From Lunularia cruciata (lineage: Eukaryota; Streptophyta; Marchantiopsida; Lunulariales; Lunulariaceae): a stretch of DNA of 64,000 bases. The stretch spans positions 68,019,001-68,083,000 of the forward strand of contig OX419758.1 in assembly GCA_948567375.1 (NCBI GenBank), written 5' to 3'. Position numbers and translations under genes: made by a program. The notes under the pieces were generated by a model that made no database searches, had not been told where the DNA came from, and saw only the letters and a program-made list of their open reading frames with translations. Positions 22,290-32,739 of this stretch are shown in pieces; positions within the stretch are counted from its first letter, which is position 1; every line of letters starts with the position of its first letter.

Positions 22290-23573
22290 ATTTATCGTTG
22301 GTTCCAATCAAATTGAACCTTATGATGTTCAAGCCAAGGTAGACCTAGAATGACGTCATAGTGTAGAGGTGCCACTACAAACCTCTTACACTCCAAATAC
22401 TCCTTCCTAATCTTGAAGGTAATAGGATGTGAGGTATGGGATATAGAACCCTTTCTACCATCCATTATCATCAATCTACTTCAAGTTACTAGCTTGATAG
22501 GAATAGTTAATTCCTTTGCTAATTTTATAGATTCTTTGAACTTCCAAAATCAACCAAAATCCTACAACCATGATCAGATATCATACCTTGCAAGTGAAGC
22601 AAACTTGCATAAGTTGAGCTTTCAATCACATTAGAACTAATCAAGTTCTAATAGGTGGCTCAAAATCTCCTATTGAGGTTCCTCATTTCCTTGATCAATT
22701 TGCTCCACAAACTCCACTTGGACTATTTGCAAGAATGCACATTCTTGAGTGGACATTCAACCAATGTCCAATCTAGCAACAATAAAAACAACTACCATTT
22801 TGCTTTAATCTTTCCCAATCTGTTGTGCCAAGTGGTCTTGGTTCGATGACATCAATATCCATTGGTGTTGGCTCCTCTACTTGTTTTTGTAATATGTTGG
22901 TAAGTTTTATGAAGATCAAGATCAAGACCAAGTTGTTGCAACCAAGGAATCAAAGCTCTCAGCCAACTACATGGCTTCTTCCAAGTGTTGTTGCTCTTGC
23001 ATAGTCACTTCCAATTTGGTTCATGACTTCAAGCTCCTCACAAATCAATCCAAAGCTTCACCATTCAATATATATGGAATTTGCATAATGGTGTTCTAGA
23101 ATTGCATGATGTAGCTCCTTATAGACCAATCTACTTCAATAACTGCCAACTTATCTTGTGTGGTATTTATCACTTGGAATCACCCAATTATTTCACCTTT
23201 GAATTCTTTGCATGTCAAGATTGATGCAAAAAACTGCCATTCAACTTGCTCCACTTAGAATTGCTACCATAGTTTTGCCATTCCATCCAATTGGCTTGAA
23301 GCTTAGAGAATTTTTTTTTGTTCCTTTTGAAGATTTGTAGCCTCAACATAACATTCACAATCAAATAAAAAAATTCACCATTGCATATGAGAGATTCTTG
23401 CCATCAAACACCTTGGGTTTTGGGAATTTGATTTGCTCTTCTCCTTCTCAAAATGGTGTTCTCTCTATGTGCTCTTGTCATGGATGATCTCTTTCATCCA
23501 ACAATCAGGTAAGGTGCTTGATTATTGTTGCACAACAATGATAACCTCAAGCATTTCCACCATGGTTACTACT
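22290..23573 (-). pseudogene. Element N2 gag and protease
   Basis: The gag start equivalent to that of N is ATG at 23573-23571. Remnants include EPTPMDIDVI, GTTDWERLKQN and a broken knuckle (CFYC, then GHW) near 22780. The protease part (22292-22474) keeps MDGRKGS and YDVILGLPWLEHH. Numerous stops and shifts are present. Confidence 0.8.
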
Positions 23574-23804
23574 CTATCACACTACATCTACTTTACCTAA
23601 ATTAACACATAGATGCAATACATCCACCGTTCTCCATAAGTTTCACAAGTACCAAGGGTCCATCAAACAAGGTGATTGTATTCTGCCCAAAGCATGAGAT
23701 GATGAACTACATGAAATGATGCTTGGGTAGTACAAAAAGACAAAAATCCCAATGGTTTGGAAAAAATGGATTTGGTGATCTATAAATTCCATCCATCCCA
23801 TTTA

Positions 23805-23818
23805 TGTTTTGATACCAA
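23805..23818 (-). promoter_or_regulatory. Primer-binding site of element N2
   Basis: On the minus strand TTGGTATCAAAACA directly follows the 5' LTR. The first bases match the initiator-Met complement; the rest have drifted. Confidence 0.8.
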
Positions 23819-24289
23819 TGTAGAAAAAGATCAAGGAGAAAAATAGAAGAATGGAAGATCACATTGAGATACTTGAATGAGGGAAACTCTGAATGTCTAG
23901 CATGAGCTTGGGCTTTGGTATTTATAAGGAGCATATTAGGCTCTTTACAAACTTCTCAAGAAGCTTCCTTAATCCGCTTTCTTTGAGTGCAAGCCAAATT
24001 AACTAAGAAGCTTCCATCTAAAAGCCGCCTACTTGGTGTGCAAGCTAAGGTAGTTGGAAGTTTCCATGAAGCTTTGTTCTAGAAGCTACCTACTTGAGGT
24101 GCAAGCTAAGCTAGTTGGGAAGCTTCCCAAAAGCTTCCTCTTAGAAGTCACTACTTGGCATGCACGTTACTCAATACTTGGAAGGTACCAAGTAGCTTCT
24201 TAGATACTTTTAAAATATTTTAGGCTAATTTGGCATATTTGCTACTTTGTTAGCCTTGACTATCTCATTGCCAACCCCATATTGTTACA
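23819..24289 (-). repeat. 5' LTR of element N2
   Basis: 471 bp, TGTAGAAAAAG...TTGTTACA on the plus strand, homologous to 18606-19050 and to the N LTRs, including the TATTTATAA promoter-like site and AAGCTT-rich section. Confidence 0.92.
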
Positions 24290-25250
24290 TTGAGGATCAA
24301 GAGAACCTCAGATTTATGCTTCATCATATAGATCCATACTCTTCTAGAATAGTCGTCTATCTAGGGTACAAAGTATAGAGCTCTTGACTTTGAAGCTATA
24401 CATCTGAGTGAAACATCTCAAATGCACAGTCTAAAATTCACTTTGTGCAATGAGTTCACATAGAAAAGGTAACTCTTTGCTATTTTCCAAACACACAATA
24501 CTCACAAAATTTTAGCTTACAACTTTTGACTCCTTTCAATAATTTTCCCTTGGACAACTCACTCAGACTCATTTGCTCATGTGACCCAAGCACAGGTGCC
24601 ATAGATTCATTGGATCTTTGGGATCTTCATCTTTAGAAGTTACAATTGTAGCTTCAATTGTAATTGTATCTCCAATCTGCTTGTAATGGCTTCTTTCCTT
24701 ATGGCTCTTCATCACCATAGAAGCTTCTTTTATAATTTTTAGTATGCAATTTTCTGCCTTCACTCCCAACCATTTGAATCCAACATACCTAACAAAATCA
24801 AGTTCTTCTGCAACTCAAGGACATGCCCACATTAGTGAGAGTTCTCACAACACCGTCAAACATCTTGATACATAATATACCAATCCCAATGGCTTTAGTA
24901 ACCACATCATTCCACACCCCATACCAATTGCGGATGGGATAGTGACTCACTGATATGAACTCCTTGCCGTAACTGTCCACAGGGATAGTGGTGGTTGGAG
25001 GCTGACTTGCAACTGAAATCTGGTTTCCTAGGTGTTTGCCTTGGACATTGGTAGTAACTCCAGAATCCAAGAGAATGGCCTCCTGACTGGAGAGAATAAA
25101 ACCAAGCATTCTCTTATATGAGCTCATCCTTGAGACCCCAACATGGTGCATTTCCGCAACCTCTTATGATTGGAGGCAAATGGTGATCTTATGTCTATTC
25201 AAGAAAATTCCTTAGATTTTTTCAATCAAACATAAGATAAAATTAGTTTT
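24290..25250 (-). pseudogene. Copia C1 integrase N-terminal part, GAG-pre-integrase domain and protease remnant
   Basis: The minus strand shows LWHLCLGHMSK (24569-24769), the conserved GAG-pre-integrase motif, preceded by IKMFDGVVRTLTNV (24798-25151), a hallmark of plant copia polyproteins just after the protease. Upstream residues in the same frame include LLDSGVTTN, which could be the protease active site (DSG), but the spacing to the conserved block is longer than usual and part of 24930-25150 is not recognisable. Confidence 0.82.
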
Positions 25251-25559
25251 TACTTCAAGTTTTTTGAATTTTTTTGATATGAGCCAGCTGCTTTTTGGCC
25301 TCTAAGGCCCTTTAGTGGTAACACACAGAAGGCAAGGACATGGATCAAAACTGATCCTCAGTTAACTGGTTTTTAAGTATGAAACCTATTCTTCTTTGGG
25401 CACATGTGGTAAGTGCAACCTGATCAAGAATCCACAACTTTTCAAGCTGATCTCTATATTGGGTGACACAAAGGTGGTCATTAAATTATCTAGGTGGCCA
25501 TGCTATGCTTGCCTGATCAGAGAAAATATTTTTCTCTCTATCATATTCAGACTTTTGCC

Positions 25560-26285
25560 TTATATAGTCTTTCTTGAAAAGATCTAATTTTTCACAAATT
25601 CAGCATTTGGGATTATTATTTGATCTAGAATTTGACCTAGATTTATCTTTGATTTGTCCTCTATCTACTGTCCGACTTGTAGTAAACAGAGCCTTGGGAT
25701 TCTATCCTCCTGATTAGGTCTCGTACACATTTCATTTGACAACAAAGTTGATGTTACTTCCTCAAAGGCTATGTTATCCTTCCGATACAATAGTGTTGTG
25801 ACTAGATGCTCATAAGATGAAGGCAATGCAGTCAGTAACAATAAAGCTTTACCTTCTTCCTCTAAGAAGATAACCTCTATATTCATTAACTTACAAATTT
25901 TTTTTTGAAGGCAATGAGATGCTCCATGATGCTTTGACCTTCCTTCGTCCGCAGTGTGTAGAGCTTCTATTTCAGGTTTAGTCAATTTATCATGGACTTC
26001 TTGATGTACAAGGTCTTCAACTTTGACCATAGCTTTGGTGATGAGTCCTCATCACGTTGTATAAAACCTCATCAGCAAGATTCAGTTGAAGCGTGCTGAT
26101 ATCCCCCAAATTGGCACACTCCCATTCTTCATTGGTCTTGTTTTCTTGCATCTTGCACAATGTTATGTGTAGCCCTTGCTATACTAGCACATCCTTCACC
26201 TTCAATTGCCATAACCCAAAATTGTTTATCCATCAAACTTATCCATTAGAAATTTTTCATTTGAGATTGATATTCTTCCTACCAT
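25560..26285 (-). pseudogene. Copia C1 gag
   Basis: Start ATG at 26285-26283 (MVGRISISNEKF), then LADEVLYNVM near 26060 and a long open stretch 25665-26030 with KALLLLTALPSSYEHLVTTL and FEEVTSTLLSNEM, the UBN2-type copia gag core. A decayed zinc-knuckle region (KCWIC, then KKD) follows at 25570-25640. Confidence 0.88.
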
Positions 26286-26497
26286 AGTGAACCTCTCAAT
26301 CAATTATCTTGATCGATCCAATTTTAACCTGGAATTGTTACAACTTCACTCCATCATGAATATCCACACTCATCATACACGACATATTCACAGGAATAAC
26401 TCAAGGTATACATGGTTCGCTTCCAATCTTGGAAGCTCCGTCCATAACCAAAACTCTCATAATATCTTTATTATACACACTCACTATACCAATTCAC

Positions 26498-26742
26498 TGT
26501 AAGTCCTATAAGTGCTCAGTGATCAGGTTCTTGCAAAAATGCACAGAGAGAACGGTAGATAGTCCAGTGAGTCCACACATTACTGCTCGCAGGTCTCTTC
26601 TTCCTAGTTCTGTCTGAGTTCCCCGCAAAGACCTAGTTGTCTCATCCGCCATCTAGGAGATTCGACTACCATCGTAATCTAGTAGATCAGTCACCGTTGG
26701 ATCTACCCGCTTCATCTCTCGAAAAAAATAGCGAGACATATT
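26498..26742 (-). repeat. Probable 5' terminal repeat of copia C1
   Basis: Pairs with 2903-3154; the best conserved part is 26588-26742. On the minus strand it would end at TTACA (26498), shortly before TTGGTATAGTGAG (26490 downward), a drifted initiator-Met primer site. Boundaries are less secure than for the other elements. Confidence 0.55.
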
Positions 26743-26751
26743 CAACCCCAT

Positions 26752-27080
26752 TGCCCCAAAGCTTGACGTGGATTGAGTCAGTCTATGATTGCACTGAAAC
26801 TTCCAAGCAATTAGATTTTATACTTGAAAATGTTCATTATAATATAGTACAGAGGAACAAACTCATGAGATCATTGTAGATGTATGTAGATCAAGGGAGT
26901 TCCTAGAAATCATTGTAAATTTGACATATCTGCTATCAACTAAGATAATCAACTGCCACGTTAACTCACATTCGCTCTGAACTAATCAATTGCTATATTG
27001 CTATATCTCAAGCTTTGAGTGTTGTTGGGTCCTTCTGCCAACTTAAGGTACCGTTAAATCGAAATGCCAAAGATGAGATA
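26752..27080 (+). repeat. Third, partial copy of the 28090/31341 arm repeat
   Basis: Shares with 30745-31140, in the same orientation, the landmarks AAGCTTGACGTGGATT, GAGGAACAAACTC, AACTGCCACGTTAACT and CTTCTGCCAACTTAAGGTACCG. It abuts the end of copia C1. No coding content is apparent. Confidence 0.75.
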
Positions 27081-27324
27081 CATCGAGTACATGATGTACG
27101 TTTAAACTATCCTACTTAAAGAATAATAAACCATTTAGCATAGACCCTTAAACCATTATTATCTTTACGTTCACATCATGTCTAAACGTAAAGAAACTAG
27201 AAATATTTTAGACATGATCTAAATGTTTTTCGTAGATAAAAAACGAAAAAATTTAACAAGTAGAAGATGGAAAACCCTGTCAATCAAAACATACAAAAAT
27301 AAAATTAAGATAAAACTAAGCTCC

Positions 27325-27555
27325 ACACTGGTGCTCGCAGGTGAATTCCGAGCGTGTGTATGGCGAGCTTGAAATTCATCGAGCTAAAATGGTGCATACC
27401 AAGCGCCAGTGTCCTAACAAGTTAAGTAGAACAGTTTGACAAAATGGTCGACACTGGCGCACGCCAAACTGGTGTGACCCCTGTCTGAAATTTCTGTCAA
27501 ATTCACGAGCAAGAATGTTGCATACCGACCGCCACTGTCCTAACTTTCACACCAG
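27325..27555. repeat. Degenerate tandem repeat of about 127 bp
   Basis: CATACCAAGCGCCAGTGTCCTAAC near 27395 recurs as CATACCGACCGCCACTGTCCTAAC near 27522, with surrounding similarity (GGTGCTCGCAGG, CACTGGCGCACG). No gene is recognised. Confidence 0.5.
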
Positions 27556-27569
27556 CTCGATGGACTAGA

Positions 27570-28040
27570 AATTCTCGAAGTGGAGAGGAGTCGTTATCCG
27601 GACTATTCTTCATTCGCTGGTGGCAAGCGGGCGAAGGGCATTCTTCGGCTTCGGCTTCTCTTCTTCTTCGTGGTGGTGCTGGTTGTCTGGCGAGTAGTCA
27701 GGGTAATTGTTGTTTATCTGGTGACTATTCAGCAACTGTTTGGTGCTCGTGGTTGTCGAGCGAGTACTCCGGATCCGGGCAATTCTTCATCTGCTGCTGG
27801 CCACCCAGCAAATTGCATTTTTCTTCCTTCTTCGTGGTGTGTGGTACATAGCAGCGATTGGGTACTTCCGACCTTCGCCTTCCTTCTTATTCGTAGGAGA
27901 AGAAGAAAGCATCTTTTTCCATTCCACTAGTCCTTTCGTGCGGTGAGTATTCGCGATGTAATACGAAAGCGTTAACATTCCCGGATTGAGTTTTTCTTTA
28001 GTTCTCCCATTCAAATGGGGAAGCTTCATACTTCATTACA
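27570..28040 (+). pseudogene. 5' leader fragment of the C2-like gene family (third copy)
   Basis: Three segments here match the leader of the two C2-like paralogues at 46063-46960 and 48927-49600 (minus strand). They are CTTCGTGGTGTGTGG near 27831, AAGAAGAAAGCATCT near 27902, and a donor-like CGGTGAGTATTCGCG (GT at 27943-27944) followed by TTAACATTCCCGGAT and CATTCAAATGGGGAAGC. The coding exon does not follow: the match ends near 28040, where the inverted-repeat arm begins. Frames at 27580-27930 are probably untranslated leader rather than protein. Confidence 0.6.
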
Positions 28041-28089
28041 TTGTGTTATATATGTTTATATTCTCTATAAATGTATCATCTATAAATGA

Positions 28090-28668
28090 TCATTTGTGAT
28101 TTGATTTCTTCGTAGCATAGGAGAGCAGATACAATTCACGGGTCCAGATTAGTCGCTGGTAAGATTACATGAACAAAATTACATGTTCATGCCTCGATCC
28201 CGAGAAGATTACGAAGAGAGAACAAAGGCAAGATCTTTAGTTTGTGAAGCATCTTTCTTTCTCGACAAGTTTTGTACATAGGGATCAAAAGTTCGAGAAA
28301 ACCGCGGCAGACATGGACTTAACAGTACCCCAACATTGGCACCTAGACTTAACGGCACCCTATCTGGCAGAAAAAATTAACAGTATTTCAAGGGCTTGAC
28401 GAGGACCAATATGGAGCTGATCGTCTTAGTTGGGAACGAACGTTTCAGTTGGTGAGACTTAACGAGGTAGTTGATTAACTTAGTTGGCAACAAATGTAAG
28501 ATAACGTGACTGTTGATTATTTAGTGAGCCACAAATGTAGTAATTCACAGGGATTTTAAGGAATATCCTTGATGTATATTTGTTCCTCTATTGTACAGTG
28601 AGAAAATGTAATTGATTAGAAATTTCAGTACTAGCACGGACTGATTAAATTCGCGTCAAGCTTTGAGG
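28090..28668 (+). repeat. Left arm of a 3.3-kb inverted repeat
   Basis: Matches the reverse complement of 30740-31341 over its whole length with gaps. Landmarks in order: TTGTGATTTGAT, AATTCACGGGTCCAGAT, CGAGAAGATTACGAAGAGAG, TAGGGATCAAAAGTT, CCAACATTGGCAC, CTTAGTTGGGA, GACTGATTAAAT and CAAGCTTT. Short subunits of about 45-60 bp starting TTAGTTGG recur within it. Confidence 0.82.
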
Positions 28669-29627
28669 AAACGATAAATCTTTCTACCCACTTGGGGTTC
28701 CAATGATTAGAAGTGCCAAAGTTAAGGATATGTTAAATCCATTTTCTAATATAGTTGTGTTTGGATTGTGTAGTGCAAAACAAAGCGAAAGTACTTATTT
28801 CTTGTTTATTCAAAGTAATCTTATCTAGACTTTGTATTTCCGCTCCACCATTCTGTGCTCAATAGAATTCTTTCCTGCAATGGAGTTCATCAACGGGACT
28901 GTATATAACTTAAGAGGATAGAGAAGAAGACTATATAAGCATAAGCACGAGATAGTTTAGTTGTTAAGAATAGGTTGGAGAGTATAGTAAAATGGCACAA
29001 GGTATACACTATAACTAATTTTATTGGTAAGACTGTTTTCTTCTTATCCTTATTACATCCTTCTACAAGGAACTAATAGGCATTAGAAGTCCTGGAGCAT
29101 TAGTATGAGGATTATTATATCTTGGAATAATTTTTTTACCTATGTATCGTGCACAGTTCAGCACCTCTCTTGAAAGGGTTGTCATAGACGATTTATAACA
29201 TCTTAGCGATTACTTCCAACTAATGATCCCTTTGATAGTTATATAGAGCTACTCTAGGTGCAACAACAATGGATAAAAAAAGGGAGATCACACAAGTTAG
29301 TCAATTACTAGGTATTAGTTTACTTCTTGTGATGCAAAAGGACATAAGGGATATTAGATTTATTATTATTATGAAGAGGTTAAATGCATCTTCCTAGTGG
29401 TACCTTGAAATGTTTGATGATATTGAAAAGTTTCAATATCATTTCACTTCCAGTAGCACTTTATTTCACATCAATTTGGAGTTGCTACATTAAAAGATTG
29501 AATTTGAAGACTTTTAGATATCAGTCGAGATTGGGTTCTTTGGTAAGTGTATATTGAGAGTACTTTCAATAGTGTCTAATAGGTGTTTATCTTTACAAAA
29601 TTGAAAAAAGAAGAGTCTTAGTACTTT

Positions 29628-30300
29628 CTTGCAGTCCTTCTATGGTTCTTTTATGCCCTTTGATACCATCCCGAGTACAGCTTCTCCTAAGAGAGTTATT
29701 ATTTTTTAGTCAATTGTAAAATAAGGATATCCCTTAGGGTGACATTTATTTACCCTAGTTCTTCCTTTAACTACTTTGGCCATGCCAACTTCTGTCTTTC
29801 CCTCGGCAAATAATAAATACACTATGTGCCTAGAAAACTAGATTAGGTATACTTTTGACCACTTAGCTACCAAGCTTGATCTTGTAGCCGGAGAGTCAAG
29901 ACGTCAAATATAAAGCATGCTCCTTTCTTTTGTAGTTATTCTCCTAGACTCTAGTTATAGAGGAGTGTATTACATCTATAGTTAGCTTATGTACTCTTAG
30001 AGTGTTGGTGACATCTGTAGTGTATTACTTCTATAGTTAGCTTATGTACTCTTAGAGTGTTGGTGATATTGAAGGATTTTATCGCAAGCTTTTGGGAAAT
30101 AGTTTTTGCAAAGGATATTATTCATGTGTATTCATGTGTATCACCTTTCTCTATTAGTGGATTTCTAAGCTGTATTCAGTATATATTCAGTATGCTCTCT
30201 TCTAGTATTACTCAATGGCCGACTTATTTGCTTTGCAACTTCTTGTTTCTCCGTCCTTCCTATCAAATTTCAAAAGCTTTGATAAGCCGATAATGTGAGT
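29628..30300 (+). mobile_element. LINE reverse-transcriptase fragment between the inverted arms
   Basis: Plus-strand frames give TTLAMP, VFPSANN, FDHLATKLDLV and then QWPTYLLCNFLFLRPSYQ, paralleling TTLAMPCCVFLSLANN, FDHLTTKLHLVGL and the corresponding region of the LINE at 51250-61990. Stops are frequent. A 55-bp tandem duplication sits inside it (29965-30019, repeated from 30020). Confidence 0.75.
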
Positions 30301-30739
30301 CTTTGAGTGGTATTATTAGACTAGGGACTTCTGAGAATGTTATAGCAAACTTGGCTCATAACCAACATAACTACCAAGTTTGCATCACGAAGTTCCGTTT
30401 TTAAGGTTTTATTTGTCTTAACAAGTCATTATTAATTATCAAATGGATGAAACATGAATCAGAACTACTTTTACTGAATATGAACATTGAAGTGTACCTT
30501 CGTTTTCTGTACTAAGTTATAACCCCTATGTGTAAGGATCTCTTCAATTGCATCAATCTTCCCAAGCTATGGCCTGTTAAAGAATTCTACTGAACATCGA
30601 ATTGTGCAAGCCTGCTTTGAATACACAAGAAACAACGATTCTGCCTTTTACTACACAATCCAGATATTCAAAGATGAATTTAGTAACACCTCAAGTACTT
30701 TGGCAGGTAGACTTCACGGCACCGCAAGCAGACAGGTTT

Positions 30740-31341
30740 ACCATCACCCTAAAGCTTCACGTGGATTTAATCAGTCTGTGGCATTGAAATTTTAAGCAAG
30801 TAGATTTTGTTTTTGAAAATGGTCAATATAATTAGAGGAACAAACTCGATGGAGATCATTGTAAATCAAGGAAATTCCTCAAAATCCATGTGAACTAAGC
30901 GCATTTCTTGCCAACTAAAATACTCTGATGCCACATCGACTCACGTTGTTTGCGATGTAAGATAACCAATTGCCACGCAACTGACATTTGCTCCCAACTA
31001 AGTTAATGAACTGCCACGTTAACTGGCATTCGCTCCCAACTAAGACAATCAGGTGCCATTGTAGTCCACGTCAAGCTTCGGAGTACTGTTAAGGTCTTTC
31101 TGCCAACTTGGGTACCGGTAAGTTTAAGTGCCAATGTTGGGTACTGTTCTTTAACTTTTGATCCCTATCTACGAAACTCGTCGAGAACGCATGATGCTTC
31201 ACAAACCAAAGCTTTTGGCTTTGTTCTCTCTTCGTAATCTTCTCGAGAGAAACGAATAAACTTATACTTTTATAAGTGACTGATCTGAACCTGTGAATTA
31301 TGTCTGCCATTTTACAGACAGATCAAATCACGAATGTGATA
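30740..31341 (-). repeat. Right arm of the 3.3-kb inverted repeat
   Basis: Reverse-complement partner of 28090-28668. Together with the left arm it bounds a 2.1-kb centre that holds a LINE fragment and otherwise unrecognised AT-rich DNA. The arrangement could be a foldback or TIR transposon or two repeats inserted head to head; no target duplication was identified. Confidence 0.82.
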
Positions 31342-32258
31342 TATTGACCAACTAGCGATGGGTAGCAGCTGCGACGTCCGCCTTCACACCAGCCAGCTCT
31401 ACGGACACGAATGGGCCAAAAGTCTCCCCAGTTCCCAATAGCACCAGGACTACACATGACATACATTTCTCCGATTGAGGAGGAAGGAATCTAGACAGAT
31501 TTACAAAGAGGAACCTACTAGACTATAAAATAAATAAATATTTATTTATTTATTAGTTCACTAATCTAATATTCCTATTTGATTTGATTGATCAAACAAT
31601 TGGATTATTACTTCACTTGTATCTCACGTTATGACCAACATTTCTATCTTAAGATCTTATTTATTTGTCATAAATGGCACAAAGGTTCTCAAGGTTTACA
31701 GTATTCAAGGCAATACATACCTTTTTAAATTTATTCGTAGGATCATATCATCATAAATAGAAAGAATAATGGAGTATTTTCAATAAAAATTAAATAAAAA
31801 CTAAAGAAAGCTTAACTAATCCCTATTACTGATTTTTGTGTCATTACAAAATTCTTAAACTTCCTATTTATGCAGTAAAAGATTTATGTTATAACTGTTC
31901 CACTATGTTATAACTGTTCATGTGTGGATTCCTTTTCCTATCTTGGAGTTTACACACCCCCGTCAAAACAAATACCGGCTGAAACCTTAGCTGCAACTAG
32001 AATTTAGAAATGAGAATATATAAACTCAATATATGATACCCAATGTGTAAATTATATTATATTGATGGTCTAAATACTTAGATTCTATAAAAGAGAAAGC
32101 ATACTTATCTATTGAAACAATCAAGAGAAATCATGAACTTCGGGATATAAGACCTAAATCATATTTAGGAAATAACCCGTTTAGAATATAAATCTATTTC
32201 CTCATCCATCCATTAAAGTATAATGGATTTCCTACTTCCTTTTGGAAAACCTCTTATA
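31342..32258. other. AT-rich gene-less stretch before copia C2
   Basis: No reading frame or RNA gene that I recognise. It includes TTTATTTATTTATTAG-like runs at 31535-31555 and short poly-A/T tracts. Confidence 0.4.
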
Positions 32259-32495
32259 TGAAGGTCCAATTCAATAATACAAAGAAAGTGCATGCACCAT
32301 GGTCGACATCAAAAATTATGTGGTTCATCTCATTGAGGTTACGTTCACGGGAACACAACAATAGCTTTACTGATGATAAGACTGATGTGTCTTGGAGAGC
32401 TTCTACTAGCTCTCTCATAAAGTATTCCAGCCCTACACTAACTGACCACAATCAGACTAACTTGAGTTACTCAAGACCTGAGTTAACTCCTAACA
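32259..32495 (-). repeat. 3' LTR of copia C2
   Basis: 237 bp, TGAAGGTCC...CTCCTAACA on the plus strand. On the minus strand the purine-rich CAAGGGAGAGAT lies just before it, a fitting polypurine tract. Confidence 0.92.
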
Positions 32496-32639
32496 ATCTC
32501 TCCCTTGACTCATGTCTTGGGGTCCTTAACCTTTATAACCTATATGATTACTCTACGAAGTCCTAGAAGAAATCTAATATAGGTCCTTCCGTAAACTAGA
32601 GTTTACTAGAACTAAGCCGTAGACTAAACAAGATAGAGT

Positions 32640-32644
<5 letters not shown>

Positions 32645-32711
<67 letters not shown>
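32645..32711. repeat. (TA)n microsatellite
   Basis: About 33 uninterrupted TA dinucleotides in the non-coding 3' part of copia C2. Confidence 0.98.
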
Positions 32712-32714
<3 letters not shown>

Positions 32715-32739
32715 AACTGCTACTCTACTCTACTTTTGC

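Larger units (their letters stand above)
18606..24289 (-). mobile_element. Ty3/gypsy chromovirus N2 (N family), in copia C1
   Basis: 5684 bp between LTRs 18606-19050 and 23819-24289, with a perfect target duplication TTGAG (18601-18605 and 24290-24294). It is the same family as element N but in opposite orientation and much more decayed. Its RNase H region is interrupted by a short plastid DNA insert. Its insertion separates two halves of the C1 integrase. Confidence 0.93.
2903..26742 (-). mobile_element. Ty1/copia LTR retrotransposon C1, degenerate, interrupted by three later insertions
   Basis: Read on the minus strand, the order is 5' terminal repeat (26498-26742), leader, gag (from 26285), protease, integrase, reverse transcriptase, RNase H (to about 3260) and 3' terminal repeat (2903-3154), which is copia order. 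Three insertions cut it: a solo LTR at 3885-4635, gypsy element H at 4656-16906, and gypsy element N2 at 18606-24289. Removing these with one TSD copy each leaves about 5.1 kb, normal for copia. Many stops and frameshifts are present, and the catalytic YVDD of the reverse transcriptase reads YMDG near 17210. The outer ends are approximate, since I found no TSD for C1. Confidence 0.85.

Noticed and set aside
2903-26742. A target duplication for copia C1
   Set aside because: The five bases beyond the two estimated ends do not match, and the outer LTR edge on the low side is uncertain, so none is claimed.
27580-28029. Overlapping frames of 116, 68 and 80 codons
   Set aside because: The segment aligns with the non-coding leader of the C2-like genes and contains donor-like sites; low-complexity V/L/F/R composition does not suggest a protein.
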